Positions 18,590 through 27,508 of a stretch of 64,000 nt of DNA are shown here, in pieces. Below the pieces are notes generated by a model. It was not told where the DNA came from. It did no database searches and saw only the letters and a list, made by a program, of their open reading frames with translations. The translations under genes were made by a program, and so were the position numbers. Every line of letters begins with the position of its first letter. Positions within the stretch are counted from its first letter, which is position 1. The stretch comes from Streptomyces katrae (GTDB taxonomy: Bacteria > Actinomycetota > Actinomycetes > Streptomycetales > Streptomycetaceae), in the NCBI RefSeq assembly GCF_002028425.1, contig NZ_CP020042.1, positions 1 to 64,000 of the forward strand. The letters are read 5' to 3'.

Positions 18590-19987
18590 TCAGTGCGCGT
18601 CTGGTCCGTGCCAGTTCTGGTCGTGTGTGCGGTGGGTCTCGGTCAGTCCGTGGCGGAAGAACTTTTCGTAGTAGCCGTTCTCGACGTGATGGGTCTGCAG
18701 CCAGACGCCCGGCACGTGGATGGTGTCGCAGTGTGCGGGAAAGCGCCCGTGGGTCTCGTGGATGTAGGTGCAGATGTCCCGCGTGCAGGCGATGACGTCG
18801 GCGGAATAGTCGCTGGCCTGGTGCAGGTAGCGGCTGCCGAAGTCCCCGCGGTAGACACGGGCGAACAAGCCCTCGTCGGCGTAGATGCCCTTCGGTCCGA
18901 ACTTGCCCGCCACGACGGCGTCGACCGCGTCGCCCATGCCGGCGTAGTTGGGCGGACACATCGCCTTGATGAGGTACTCGCCGTCGTGGCGCAGGGCGAC
19001 GGGGGCCGCACGCAGGTTCGCGTAGCGGGGCAGCGGCACGTGCCAGCGCAGGATGTCCGCCGGTCTCCACCGCGGGATGGTCCAGTCGAAGCCGAGCATG
19101 GGGCCGTAGTCGGCGCGGAACTTCGGGTCGCCCAGCATGATCGGCGGGGCGAGCGACGCGTGGATCCAGGCTCCCAGACCCATGGCGTCGGCGGTGAGCA
19201 TGAGGTTCTGGAGCAGCAGGTCGGCCTCGATCTGCGTGCGCATGGCCCAGATGGCGCCGAGCGGCAGCTTGATGTCCTCGTTCAGGAAGCCTGACTTCAC
19301 CCACTTCCGGACGCCGGCCAGGCGGTAGAGGTTGCGGTCGTCGACGATCAGCGGGCGTGCTCCCTCGGGCTGGGTCAGCAGGTACATCAGCCCGTTGATG
19401 TACTGCCGTGAAAGGTCCACGACGGGAAGGAGGATCGTGGTGCCGGGCAGGTTCGACAGGAAGCGGTTGGAGTCGAGGTAGGCGGGGAAGTCCCGCTTAC
19501 CGTCCGGTACGTCGAGACGGTGGTCGAGTAGCCGCACCTTCGCCTCGGCCGCGCGGGTGCACAGGGTCTCGGGGTCGAACTCCGGCGTCGAACCGTCGGC
19601 TGGAGGGGGCAGTTTGCGCAGGAAGTAGGTGCCGGTGTCGTTGATCAGGAAGAAGTGTGTGCCCTGGGCGTTGTCGGGGCTGCCCGCGGTCCTGCCCGGC
19701 ATGTTGAGGTTCGGTTTGGCCATGATGGGTTTGCCGTTGCGCGGGTCGGCGAAGGGACGGTCCGGCATGGTGAGGCCGGAGCACCCCGTCATGGCGATCA
19801 GGACGGCCTCTTCGAGTTCGGTGAGGGGGGTGCGCGGTTCGCCGGAGGCCCAGCTCATCGAACCGGCCTCGACCGAGCTGCCCCGGCTGACGCGATGGGT
19901 GCGGCGACGCCAGATCGACGTGAGCAGGGGCCGGTTCATCAGTGCTTCGAACCCGGCACTGCCGCGGGTGTTCAGCGGGTCGTTCAT
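18590..19987 (-). CDS. nitroreductase-like FMN-dependent oxidoreductase
   Basis: Encodes 465 residues from the ATG at 19987 (MNDPLNTRGSAGFEALMNRP), with a GGACCGAGG region upstream. The segments TPLTELEEAVLIAMTGCSG (about residue 55) and QNLMLTADAMGLGAWIHASL (about residue 265) correspond to the nitroreductase-fold FMN-binding regions, in an enlarged protein of twice the usual length. The C-terminal part (YADEGLFARVYRGDFGSRY, THGRFPAHCDTIHVPGVW) is not assigned. It starts 82 bases after the ThDP-enzyme gene and ends 91 bases before the patatin gene, all on one strand. A redox step on a lipid or aldehyde is inference from context. No signal peptide. Confidence 0.6.
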   Translation of the reverse strand: MNDPLNTRGSAGFEALMNRPLLTSIWRRRTHRVSRGSSVEAGSMSWASGEPRTPLTELEEAVLIAMTGCSGLTMPDRPFADPRNGKPIMAKPNLNMPGRTAGSPDNAQGTHFFLINDTGTYFLRKLPPPADGSTPEFDPETLCTRAAEAKVRLLDHRLDVPDGKRDFPAYLDSNRFLSNLPGTTILLPVVDLSRQYINGLMYLLTQPEGARPLIVDDRNLYRLAGVRKWVKSGFLNEDIKLPLGAIWAMRTQIEADLLLQNLMLTADAMGLGAWIHASLAPPIMLGDPKFRADYGPMLGFDWTIPRWRPADILRWHVPLPRYANLRAAPVALRHDGEYLIKAMCPPNYAGMGDAVDAVVAGKFGPKGIYADEGLFARVYRGDFGSRYLHQASDYSADVIACTRDICTYIHETHGRFPAHCDTIHVPGVWLQTHHVENGYYEKFFRHGLTETHRTHDQNWHGPDAH

Positions 19988-20069
19988 ACCTCGGTCCCTT
20001 CGGGGCGCGCCTGCGGCCTGTCCCGGCCCGGACGTCGATGCCATGCCGTGGCGGTGGCCGTGGCGGGCG

Positions 20070-21776
20070 TCAGTCGTGGAGGCGGGCTTCGAGCGTCTCC
20101 ACGAGTCCGGCGATGACGCCGTCGGGGGACGGGCTGTAGTGGGGAACGGCCCAGCGCGTGATCCTGGCGTCGATCAGGGTGGGCCGGCCGGAGGCCAGCG
20201 CCGCGCGGAAAGCCTGCTCGAATCCGTCGAGCGTCTCGACGCGGTAGCCGTCGGCGCCGCATGCCCGCGCGTACGCGGCGAAGTCGGGGTTCTGGAACTC
20301 GACGAGCGCCGTCTCCCCGTAGGTGGTGAGCTGGAAGAGCTTGATCAGCTTGAATTCCTCGTCGTCGAAGATGACCCAGATGACGGGGATCTCGTTCTCG
20401 ACGGCCGTCATCAGCTCGAAGCCGGACAGCGAGTAGCACCCGTCGCCGCAGCCGACGACGACGGTCCGTTCCGGGTGCGCGAGCTTCAGGCCGATGGCCC
20501 CGTTGACGTGGCCCGCCATCGGTCCGAACGAACCGGCCTTGCGGAAGTTCTGCCCCTCCTCCAGTTCCACGTAGTAGCCGAGCCAGGCGAGGTGCGCTCC
20601 CGCGTCGGCGAGCAGGATCCCCCCGGGCGGCAGCAGCCGGCCGATCGACTGGGCCAGCTCCCCCGGATGGATCTTTCCGGTCAGGTGGACGATGTGGCGG
20701 GCCTCGTAGTCGCGGCCCGTGACGTCGATGGCGGGCACCTCGCCGACCTTCTCGTCCAGCGCCCGGTGGAGGGCCGCCACGGCCAGGCGCGCGTCCGCGT
20801 GCAGGGGGTAGTCCGGCTTGTAGGCCTTTCGGAACTCGGCCTCGGAGATGTTCACGTGGACGAGCACCTTGTCCGCGAAGAGGTCTTCGCGGTAGTTGAA
20901 CGTGGCGTGCTGGTTCAGGGAGTTGCCGATGCACAGCACGACGTCGGCCTCGCGGAAGGCCTTCCACGCACTGGAGTGACCGCTGTCCGCGAAGACGCCG
21001 ACGGACAGCGGGTGTCCCTCCGACACGATGCCCTTGCCGTCCAGCGTGGTGAGCAGGGGGATCCGGAACCGTTCGATCAGCCGCCGGACCTCAGCTCCCG
21101 CCCCACTGCGGATCGCGCCGAAGCCGACGAGGGCCACGATCCGCTTCTGCTGCGCGAGCGCCTCGGCCAGCATCACCGCGATGTCCTCCACGCGCGCCGG
21201 ATCGGGGGCGACCGGCGCCACGTCCAGCCGGATGTCGCGGAAGTTCGTGACCTCGACGCCGTGGTGGGTGAGGTCCTCGGGGACATGGATGTGGACCGGG
21301 CCGGGCCTGCCCTCGAACGCGGTGTTGACCGCTTCCTCGAGCACGTCGCACGTGTCCGCGGCGTCGGTGAGCAGGAAGGACTTCTTCGTCGTGGCCGCGA
21401 ACATGGCCCGCGAGTCGGGCGTCCTGTTCAGGCCCGAGGTTTCGTTGAGCGAGCCCCATCCTTGCCACGCCCTCGACGCGTACCCCGACACGGCCAGCAC
21501 CGGGTAGGAGTCGGACATCGCCACGGCCAGGCCTGAGAACAGGTTGAAGGCGCCCGGTCCGGCCGTCGCGAAGCAGAAGCCCAGTTCGTTGGTGTACATC
21601 GCGTATCCGCAGGCCATGAAGGAGGCGGCCTGCTCGTGCCGTGTGATGACCGGCCGGATCTGCCGTGAATGATTCAGCGCCAGCATCAGGCCGGCGGCGT
21701 TCTCTCCGGCGCCGCCGAACGCGGCCCGTACCCCGAGTCCCTCCAGCCCCTTGACCAGGGCTTCGTAAACTCTCAT
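20070..21776 (-). CDS. thiamine-diphosphate-dependent enzyme (acetolactate synthase / 2-hydroxyacyl-CoA lyase superfamily)
   Basis: Encodes 568 residues with the three-domain layout of the superfamily. The N-terminal domain carries the catalytic glutamate (RHEQAASFMACGYA, Glu48). The C-terminal domain carries the ThDP/Mg motif GCGDGCYSLSGFE (GDG at 444-446). The motif's closing pair is Asp-Asp (471-472, VIFDDEEF) where most members have Asn-Asn or Asn-Asp, which may alter Mg or substrate handling. Family reactions join or cleave C-C bonds next to carbonyls; the 2-hydroxyacyl-CoA lyase branch cleaves 2-hydroxy fatty acyl-CoAs. It is first in the minus-strand operon and divergent from the catalase-dioxygenase fusion, with 356 bases between starts. 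The substrate is not deducible from sequence alone. Confidence 0.75.
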   Translation of the reverse strand: MRVYEALVKGLEGLGVRAAFGGAGENAAGLMLALNHSRQIRPVITRHEQAASFMACGYAMYTNELGFCFATAGPGAFNLFSGLAVAMSDSYPVLAVSGYASRAWQGWGSLNETSGLNRTPDSRAMFAATTKKSFLLTDAADTCDVLEEAVNTAFEGRPGPVHIHVPEDLTHHGVEVTNFRDIRLDVAPVAPDPARVEDIAVMLAEALAQQKRIVALVGFGAIRSGAGAEVRRLIERFRIPLLTTLDGKGIVSEGHPLSVGVFADSGHSSAWKAFREADVVLCIGNSLNQHATFNYREDLFADKVLVHVNISEAEFRKAYKPDYPLHADARLAVAALHRALDEKVGEVPAIDVTGRDYEARHIVHLTGKIHPGELAQSIGRLLPPGGILLADAGAHLAWLGYYVELEEGQNFRKAGSFGPMAGHVNGAIGLKLAHPERTVVVGCGDGCYSLSGFELMTAVENEIPVIWVIFDDEEFKLIKLFQLTTYGETALVEFQNPDFAAYARACGADGYRVETLDGFEQAFRAALASGRPTLIDARITRWAVPHYSPSPDGVIAGLVETLEARLHD

Positions 21777-22132
21777 GGCCCTTCCCTCGGCTCGTCCGTT
21801 CGCTCCCCCTCACGCATGCTCGAATGTTCGAATTTCCTGCCGCTGGTCGGATTCCGGAATCCAGCTTGCCATTGCCTGGTGCATTCCGCTCCCGCACTTG
21901 GGGCGGCCCGTCCCGGTGGAGGTCCCGGGCCGCGAAGCCCCGCCGCAGGCCCGACGCCACCCGTCTGCGCCGTTCCGCGCGACGCCGCCGCATCGGCGCG
22001 TCAGGGTTGCCGTGTGTAACGAAGGTGCCCGCAGGCTCGGTCTCCGGCCTCGGGCAGCCGCGCGGCGCCGCCCCGGCACGGCCCCCAGCTTTGCGTTCGG
22101 CCGACGGGGTGCGCCCTGGCGAAGAGGCACAC
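21777..22132. promoter_or_regulatory. divergent promoter region with 14-bp palindrome
   Basis: This region separates the divergent ThDP-enzyme and catalase-dioxygenase genes. It contains a perfect 14-bp palindrome GGATTCCGGAATCC at 21849-21862. Just upstream is an AT-richer direct repeat CGAATGTTCGAAT around 21821. No other AT-rich stretch is seen nearby. The palindrome could be the operator of a regulator controlling both transcripts. No regulator gene is adjacent, apart from a degraded one at 25032. Confidence 0.45.
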
Positions 22133-24994
22133 ATGGACGAGATCGGCCGGTACGAGCAGTACGTGGGCGGGCACCCGGATGTGGAACGGCTCTGTTTCGA
22201 GCGGCTTGCCCGTGACCTCATGCGGGTCCAGCTCAAGTCCAGGAAACGCAGTGGTGCCGCCGACATCGCGCGGACGTTCCACGCCAAGGGGATCCTCGGC
22301 GCGGAGAACGCGCGCCTGCGGTTCAGCGACGACCTGCCGCCGGATATGCGGACCGGCTTCGCGAGCCCCGGCACCGAGTATCCCGCCACCGTACGGCTCT
22401 CGAACGCGAACGGCTCCCGCCAGCCCGACCACGCCCCCGATCTGCGCGGGGCGGCACTGCGCATCGCGGCCGGGCCGGACGAGGCCCACGACCTGCTCAT
22501 GACGAGCCATCCGGTCTCGCACGCACGCGACGCGCGCGAGTTCGTCGAGTTCGCGAAGGCGATGGCGGGCGCCGACTCCACGCCACGCAAGGCCTTCGCG
22601 CTGTTCGTCACGCTGCCGCTCGCGGTCGGCTGGTCCGCCGCCGCACGCATGCGCCACAACGTGCGTGCGGGCACCCGCCACACCGTGCGCAGCCTGGCTC
22701 TGGAGACGTACTGGAGCCGCGGCGCCATCCTGTGGGGCGACGCCGGACCGGTCCGGTACCAGCTGCGCCCGGCCGGGGACGCGCCGCCGGCCCCGGACCC
22801 CTCCCCCGGTGACCCCGACCATCTGCACCACGAACTCGCGGAGCGGCTGAAGAAGGCGGACGTCGTCTTCGAGCTGTACGTCCAGCGCTACGTCGACGCC
22901 CGCCGCACACCCGTCGAGGACGGCACGGCCGAATGGAAGGAGCAGGACACCCCGCCCGTCCGCGTGGCCACACTCACCATCCCGCGCCAGGACATCGACT
23001 CCGCCGAGGCCCGGGCCGCTGCCGCACGGGTCGAGCAGCTCGCCTTCAACCCCTGGAACACCACGGAGGCGTTCCGGCCCCTCGGGAACCTCAACCGCGC
23101 CCGCAAGGTCGCCTACGAGGCCAGCAGCGCCCACCGCCTGGGCCAGCGGTTCGCCAATGTCCAGCCCCGGCGCAATGACGTACTGGGCGTGCCGTTGCGC
23201 GGCGCCTTCCGCGGCCTCAACCGGTTCGTCCCCTGGCACCGGCTGCCCGTACCCCTCGGCCTGCTGAACCTCGTCGCCCTGCGGCAGCAGCTGCGGCGGT
23301 CCAACCTGATCGACACCGACCTGCACGAGGCTCCGCCCAGGACGCAGCCCGTGCCGGCGGCCATCGACGAGAGCATGCGGGTCGCGCGGAGCTACGACGG
23401 CACCTACAACGACCTGTCCGCGCCGAAAATGGGCGCCATCGGGGCCGCCTTCGGCCGCAACCTTCCCCCGGTCTACCGGCCGGAGCTGTTCGACGTGCCC
23501 AACCCGGTCACGGTCAGCAGGGAGCTGCTGCACCGCGACGCCTTCATCCCGGCGCGTTCGCTCAACATCCTGGCCGCCGCCTGGATCCAGTTCCAGGTCC
23601 ACGACTGGGTCAACCACAAGCGCTACCCGACCGGTACGAAGACCGTCGAGGTACCGCTCCCGCCCGATGTCACGTGGAGGAACACACCGGGCGGACCGAC
23701 CGAGAAGGTGATGCGCTTCGCCGAGAACGAGGGGCTGCACCCGGCCGACGGCAAGGGGCCGCCCACGCTCTTCGCCAACGCGGCGTCCCACTGGTGGGAC
23801 GGATCCGAGGTCTACGGTGGCGACAGGGAGACCGGCATGTCGCTGCGCGAACCGGACGGCGGCGCCACCCTGCGGCTGGACGACGGTCACCTTCCGGTCG
23901 GGCCGAACGGCCTCCCGCTCACCGGGTTCGCGGAAAGCTGGTGGTACGGCCTCAGCGCGATGCAGACCCTCTTCGCCCGGGAGCACAACGTCGTGTGCGA
24001 GGCGTTGCGGCAGGAATACCCGCGCCTGGACGAGGAACGCGTCTACCAGACGGCGCGGCTGGTCGTCTCGGCACTCATCGCGAAGATCCACACCGTGGAA
24101 TGGACTCCCGCGATCCTCGCCACCGAAGTGATCGACATCGGGTTGAAGACCAACTGGCAGGGTCCGCCGCGCAAATGGCTCGACCAGTTGGGCCTGTGGC
24201 TCTTCGAATCGCATGCGCTGACCGGCATCCCCGAAACCTTGCCGGACCACCATGGCGCTCCGTACTCCCTCACCGAGGACTTCGTCACCGTCTACCGCAT
24301 GCACCCGCTGCTCCCCGACGACTTCGAGATCGTGGACCACCGTCTCGGCCGGCGTCTGGACACCCTCGGGTTCAACGACGTCCAGGGCTCCGCCACGGAA
24401 GCGCTGATGCGCAAGACCGGTCTGGCCAACTCGTTGTACTCGCTCGGCACGGCCCATCCAGGCGCGATCACCCTGCACAACTATCCGCGGGCCCTCCAGG
24501 CGTTCGAGCGGGACGGCGAGATCATCGACCTGTCCGTGGTCGACCTGGTGCGGACCCGGCGCCGCGGGGTTCCCCGGTACAACGATTTCCGAGTCGGCCT
24601 GCACAAGCCGCGCCTGCGGCGGTTCGAAGACCTGTCCTCCGATGCGGAGACGGTCGCCCGCCTGAAGGAGATCTACCGCGAGGTCGATCACATCGACACC
24701 ATGGTGGGACTCTTCGCCGAGAACCCGCCGCACGGCTTCGGCTTCAGCGACACGGCCTTCCGCATCTTCATCCTGATGGCGACGCGACGCCTCCAGAGCG
24801 ATCGCTTCCTCACCGTCGACTTCAGGCCGGAGGTGTACACGCCCCTGGGCATGGACTGGATCGAGCGCAACGGCATGACCAGCGTGGTGCTGCGGCACTG
24901 CCCCGAACTGGCGGGCTCCCTGCCGCGCACGGCGAGCGCTTTCGCGCCCTGGCGTGTGGCTCCCGCGAACGGCGCCGGGGGAGGTCGCGGATGA
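22133..24994 (+). CDS. catalase-like domain fused to a cyclooxygenase/alpha-dioxygenase-like heme domain
   Basis: Encodes 953 residues from the ATG at 22133 (GAAGAGG site 6 bases upstream). Residues about 20-345 are a catalase-related heme domain, with distal-side RTFHAKGILGAENA (His50), WGDAGPVRY and a proximal R-x3-Y in RARKVAY (Arg324/Tyr328). Residues about 410-940 resemble the peroxidase-cyclooxygenase superfamily, closest in motifs to fatty-acid alpha-dioxygenases: AAWIQFQVHDWVNH (distal His490), ALIAKIHTVEWT, and SLTEDFVTVYRMH, where Tyr721 and His724 match the catalytic Tyr/proximal His pair. Alpha-dioxygenases make 2-hydroperoxy fatty acids, and catalase-related domains can convert fatty hydroperoxides. 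No signal peptide or membrane anchor. Activity is inferred from motifs. Confidence 0.8.
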   Translation: MDEIGRYEQYVGGHPDVERLCFERLARDLMRVQLKSRKRSGAADIARTFHAKGILGAENARLRFSDDLPPDMRTGFASPGTEYPATVRLSNANGSRQPDHAPDLRGAALRIAAGPDEAHDLLMTSHPVSHARDAREFVEFAKAMAGADSTPRKAFALFVTLPLAVGWSAAARMRHNVRAGTRHTVRSLALETYWSRGAILWGDAGPVRYQLRPAGDAPPAPDPSPGDPDHLHHELAERLKKADVVFELYVQRYVDARRTPVEDGTAEWKEQDTPPVRVATLTIPRQDIDSAEARAAAARVEQLAFNPWNTTEAFRPLGNLNRARKVAYEASSAHRLGQRFANVQPRRNDVLGVPLRGAFRGLNRFVPWHRLPVPLGLLNLVALRQQLRRSNLIDTDLHEAPPRTQPVPAAIDESMRVARSYDGTYNDLSAPKMGAIGAAFGRNLPPVYRPELFDVPNPVTVSRELLHRDAFIPARSLNILAAAWIQFQVHDWVNHKRYPTGTKTVEVPLPPDVTWRNTPGGPTEKVMRFAENEGLHPADGKGPPTLFANAASHWWDGSEVYGGDRETGMSLREPDGGATLRLDDGHLPVGPNGLPLTGFAESWWYGLSAMQTLFAREHNVVCEALRQEYPRLDEERVYQTARLVVSALIAKIHTVEWTPAILATEVIDIGLKTNWQGPPRKWLDQLGLWLFESHALTGIPETLPDHHGAPYSLTEDFVTVYRMHPLLPDDFEIVDHRLGRRLDTLGFNDVQGSATEALMRKTGLANSLYSLGTAHPGAITLHNYPRALQAFERDGEIIDLSVVDLVRTRRRGVPRYNDFRVGLHKPRLRRFEDLSSDAETVARLKEIYREVDHIDTMVGLFAENPPHGFGFSDTAFRIFILMATRRLQSDRFLTVDFRPEVYTPLGMDWIERNGMTSVVLRHCPELAGSLPRTASAFAPWRVAPANGAGGGRG

Positions 24995-25031
24995 GCGGGC
25001 CGGGAGGTGTCCGGGAATCAGCCCCGAGCCC

Positions 25032-25334
25032 GTGGCGGTGAGGGCCACCGCCGTGTCACCCGCCCCGGCGTGGCACCGGTTGCGCCGGGAGCGCGCCTTC
25101 GACGGCGGCGCGGTGCGCACCCACGTCCTCTACCTCACCCGGCAGGCCGACGCGCAGTGGCGCCAGGGGCACCACGAGCAGGCGTGCGGAACAGCGCACC
25201 AGGCCCTCGACCTCATCGACCGGATCAGCTCCCAGCGGACCGCAGGCCCGCTCAAGGACCTCGTCGCCACCATGGACTCCCACCGGAACCTGGCAGCCGT
25301 ACGTGACCTGCGCGAACGGATCACCGCCGGCTGA
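25032..25334 (+). pseudogene. C-terminal fragment of a helix-turn-helix/TPR transcriptional regulator
   Basis: About 100 residues, starting at a GTG at 25032. They resemble the final tetratricopeptide part of Streptomyces XRE-type regulators: RTHVLYLTRQADAQWRQGH, EQACGTAHQALDLIDRI, SSQRTAGPLKDLVATMDSH. The DNA-binding N-terminus is absent. It lies 38 bases after the fusion gene on the same strand. It may be a remnant of a regulator of the neighbouring locus, or debris that arrived by deletion. Confidence 0.5.
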
Positions 25335-25358
25335 CGCGGCTCGGGGAACCCGGCCGAA

Positions 25359-26246
25359 TCAGACGATGGGGGGTCTGCTGGCGCGCGTCAGCCGCCAAAC
25401 CGTGCGCCACGACATCGGCCGCCGCTCCCCCGCCCCGCCACGCAGCCCCTCGGCGAACCCCTTCGCAAGCACGTTCAGGTTGCCGGAGGCCCGGAACCGC
25501 CAGAGGCAGATCAGGCCCCAGGCAGTCAGGTAGACGGGGATGAGGGGGGCGGGCAGACGCCGGAGCGCGACCCAGACCCGGTTGCGGGCCACCATCCGGT
25601 AGAACGGCCCGTGCCGGGCCGGGTTCGTCGCCGGGTGATGCACCTCGATGTCCCCGGCGTACCAGCCGATCCGCCCCAGGTCCCAGAGCCGCCAGGACAG
25701 GTCCACGCCCTCGTGGAAGAGGAAAAAGTGCCCGGGCCAGCCGCCCACAGCCTCGAAGTCCGCCCGGCGGACCAGGACGATGCCCTCCGCCATGACAGTG
25801 ACAACTCCCGAGCGGCGGGCATCCCCCGAGCGGAGCCTGGGTACCCAGCGTCCCAGGGTCAGGCCGGTGATCGGGTCGGCGATGCGGGGCTGCACGTAGG
25901 CGGCCTGCGGGTGTCGGTCGAACTCGGCGATCAGCCGAGCGAGGATCTGCGGGTCCGGCAGGATCGCGTCGTTGTCGAAGAACAGCACGAACTCGGCCCC
26001 GCCGCCGTCGGCCAAGGCCCCAGCGCCGACGTTACGGCCCTGTGGGATACCCGTGTTCTCCGCCAGCACCACCGTGCCCACGCCGTCAGGAACGTAGTCC
26101 GGTTCCACCCCATTGCCGACGATGACGACCCGAAGATCCACCCCCTGTTGGCCCAGCACCGACGCCATCGCCGTACGGAATTCCGCATCCCGGTCGTTCA
26201 TCGTGAGCACGACCACGTCGACGCTGCGCTTGGTTTCCGTGCTCAC
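25359..26246 (-). CDS. family 2 glycosyltransferase
   Basis: Encodes 295 residues from a GTG at 26246 (VSTETKRSVDVVVLTMNDRD). That start fits the natural N-terminus better than the longer frame from 26414. GT-A fold features are present: SVDVVVLTMND with a nucleotide-binding start, NTGIPQGRNVGAG, and the metal-binding FFDNDAI (about residue 98). The acceptor-side GHFFLFHEGVDLSWRLWD matches the rhamnosyltransferase-like ExDL/SxR pattern. A hydrophobic C-terminal segment (LIPVYLTAWGLICLWRF) may anchor it to the membrane. Family members add sugars to cell-wall or exopolysaccharide acceptors. It stands alone, convergent with the regulator fragment. Confidence 0.75.
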   Translation of the reverse strand: MSTETKRSVDVVVLTMNDRDAEFRTAMASVLGQQGVDLRVVIVGNGVEPDYVPDGVGTVVLAENTGIPQGRNVGAGALADGGGAEFVLFFDNDAILPDPQILARLIAEFDRHPQAAYVQPRIADPITGLTLGRWVPRLRSGDARRSGVVTVMAEGIVLVRRADFEAVGGWPGHFFLFHEGVDLSWRLWDLGRIGWYAGDIEVHHPATNPARHGPFYRMVARNRVWVALRRLPAPLIPVYLTAWGLICLWRFRASGNLNVLAKGFAEGLRGGAGERRPMSWRTVWRLTRASRPPIV

Positions 26247-26732
26247 CTGAACCTGTCCTTCGCTGGCTGGTCCCGCCGCAGCACCGCTATGGGCAAGCCG
26301 ACCGCTCCATGGGGCCGCGCTCCAACGACCACAGCTCCGCGCAGCGTACTCCCCGAACCCAACGTGGCATGCAATCGGCCGAGTTCGGTAAATCTGCCGA
26401 AGAGTTCGAATCAATCACGCCTCGCGCCATCCGGTGGTGGAGGCCCGCTCGGCGGGCCTCCACCTGCACGACCCTCACCAGACGATCTGAACGACCGCGC
26501 GTTGCGGTCGGGCGGCCACGCACTGCGAATACGCCTCACGGCGCCTGCGGCCCGGCCTGCCCAGAACAGCGCTGGCACACGCAGAGCCGCTGCTCTGCCG
26601 TCGGGGGACGCGTACTGGCGCTCTGACTGGCCCGAACGGAAAGCCGATCGATGGATTTCGGTAGGCGGACCGCAGGGTGTCCGGCCCACCGGGGAAGGGG
26701 TCCCACCGTGCCCGACGACGGAGGAGGCCGAC
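26247..26732. other. gap without a recognisable gene
   Basis: About 490 bases that hold the strong hairpin at 26436-26464. No supported gene was seen. The region before 26400 has lower GC than its surroundings. Confidence 0.4.
26436..26464. terminator. strong hairpin in an intergenic gap
   Basis: A perfect 13-bp stem (GGTGGAGGCCCGC, loop TCG) without a T-tract. No gene now ends just before it on either strand, so it may be the terminator of a deleted gene or insulate the glycosyltransferase promoter region from the kelch gene. Confidence 0.6.
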
Positions 26733-27508
26733 ATGCCAAGTACCAGTAGATCGGACGGGGGCCCCTGGGGCCGGTTCACCCTGGCGGTGCTCCTTCCCTC
26801 CTGGCGGCCCTGGTAGCGATGCCGCCGACGGCCGCCACCAACGGGAACGTGTGGACCACACCGCCTTCCCTACCCGCACCCCAGGCCGCTCTGGCCTCGG
26901 CGGCCGCGCCCTGCCCTCCGGGGCAGTCCGGCACCTGCGTCTACGCACTCGGCGGTGTTGGCGCGACACCTGGCGCCGTGGGCACCGTGATGTCCTACAA
27001 CCGGCTCACCAACGCCTGGTCGAAGCTCCCGTCACTCCCCACCTCCCGGTCCGCCTTGACCGCGGCATCCGCGCCCTGCCCTTCAGGCCGAGCCGGCACC
27101 TGCGTCTACGCCATCGGCGGGTACAACGGCAGCGTCCTGGCCACGGTGGAGTCGTACAACCCCGCCACCATCGCCTGGAGCCCTGTCGCCTCGATGACCA
27201 CCTCACACATGGACCTGTCGTCGGCGGCTGCCCCCTGCCCGCGAGGGCAGACCGGTACCTGCGTCTATGCCGTCGGCGGTAGCGTGAGTGGCGGCGTGAC
27301 AGCATCGGTGGAGTCGTTCAACCCGGTTACGAATGCCTGGACGACACTGCCATCGATGCCCACGCCCCGCAGCGGTCTGGCAGCCGCAAGCGCCGCGTGC
27401 CCGCCGGGCGAGACCGGCACCTGTGTTTACGCTGTGGGCGACTTCGGTGCCGGGGGCGCCGCCGTCGGCACGCTGGAAGCCCTGGACCCACCTGCGACCC
27501 TCGACTGA
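26733..27508 (+). pseudogene. secreted kelch-repeat protein, frameshifted in the signal peptide
   Basis: An ATG at 26733 with a GGAGGAGG site five bases upstream starts MPSTSRSDGGPWGRFTLAVLL. The continuation SLLAALVAMPPTAA is in another frame. One extra T in TCCTTCCC at about 26794 would join them into a standard signal peptide of a 258-residue protein. The mature part has four kelch-like repeats, each with a CPxGxxGTCVYAxGG motif followed by NxxTNAWxxLPSMPTxRS, forming part of a beta-propeller. The paired cysteines in each repeat suggest disulfides, in line with export. Only four blades are present, so the propeller may be incomplete or oligomeric. Confidence 0.65.
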
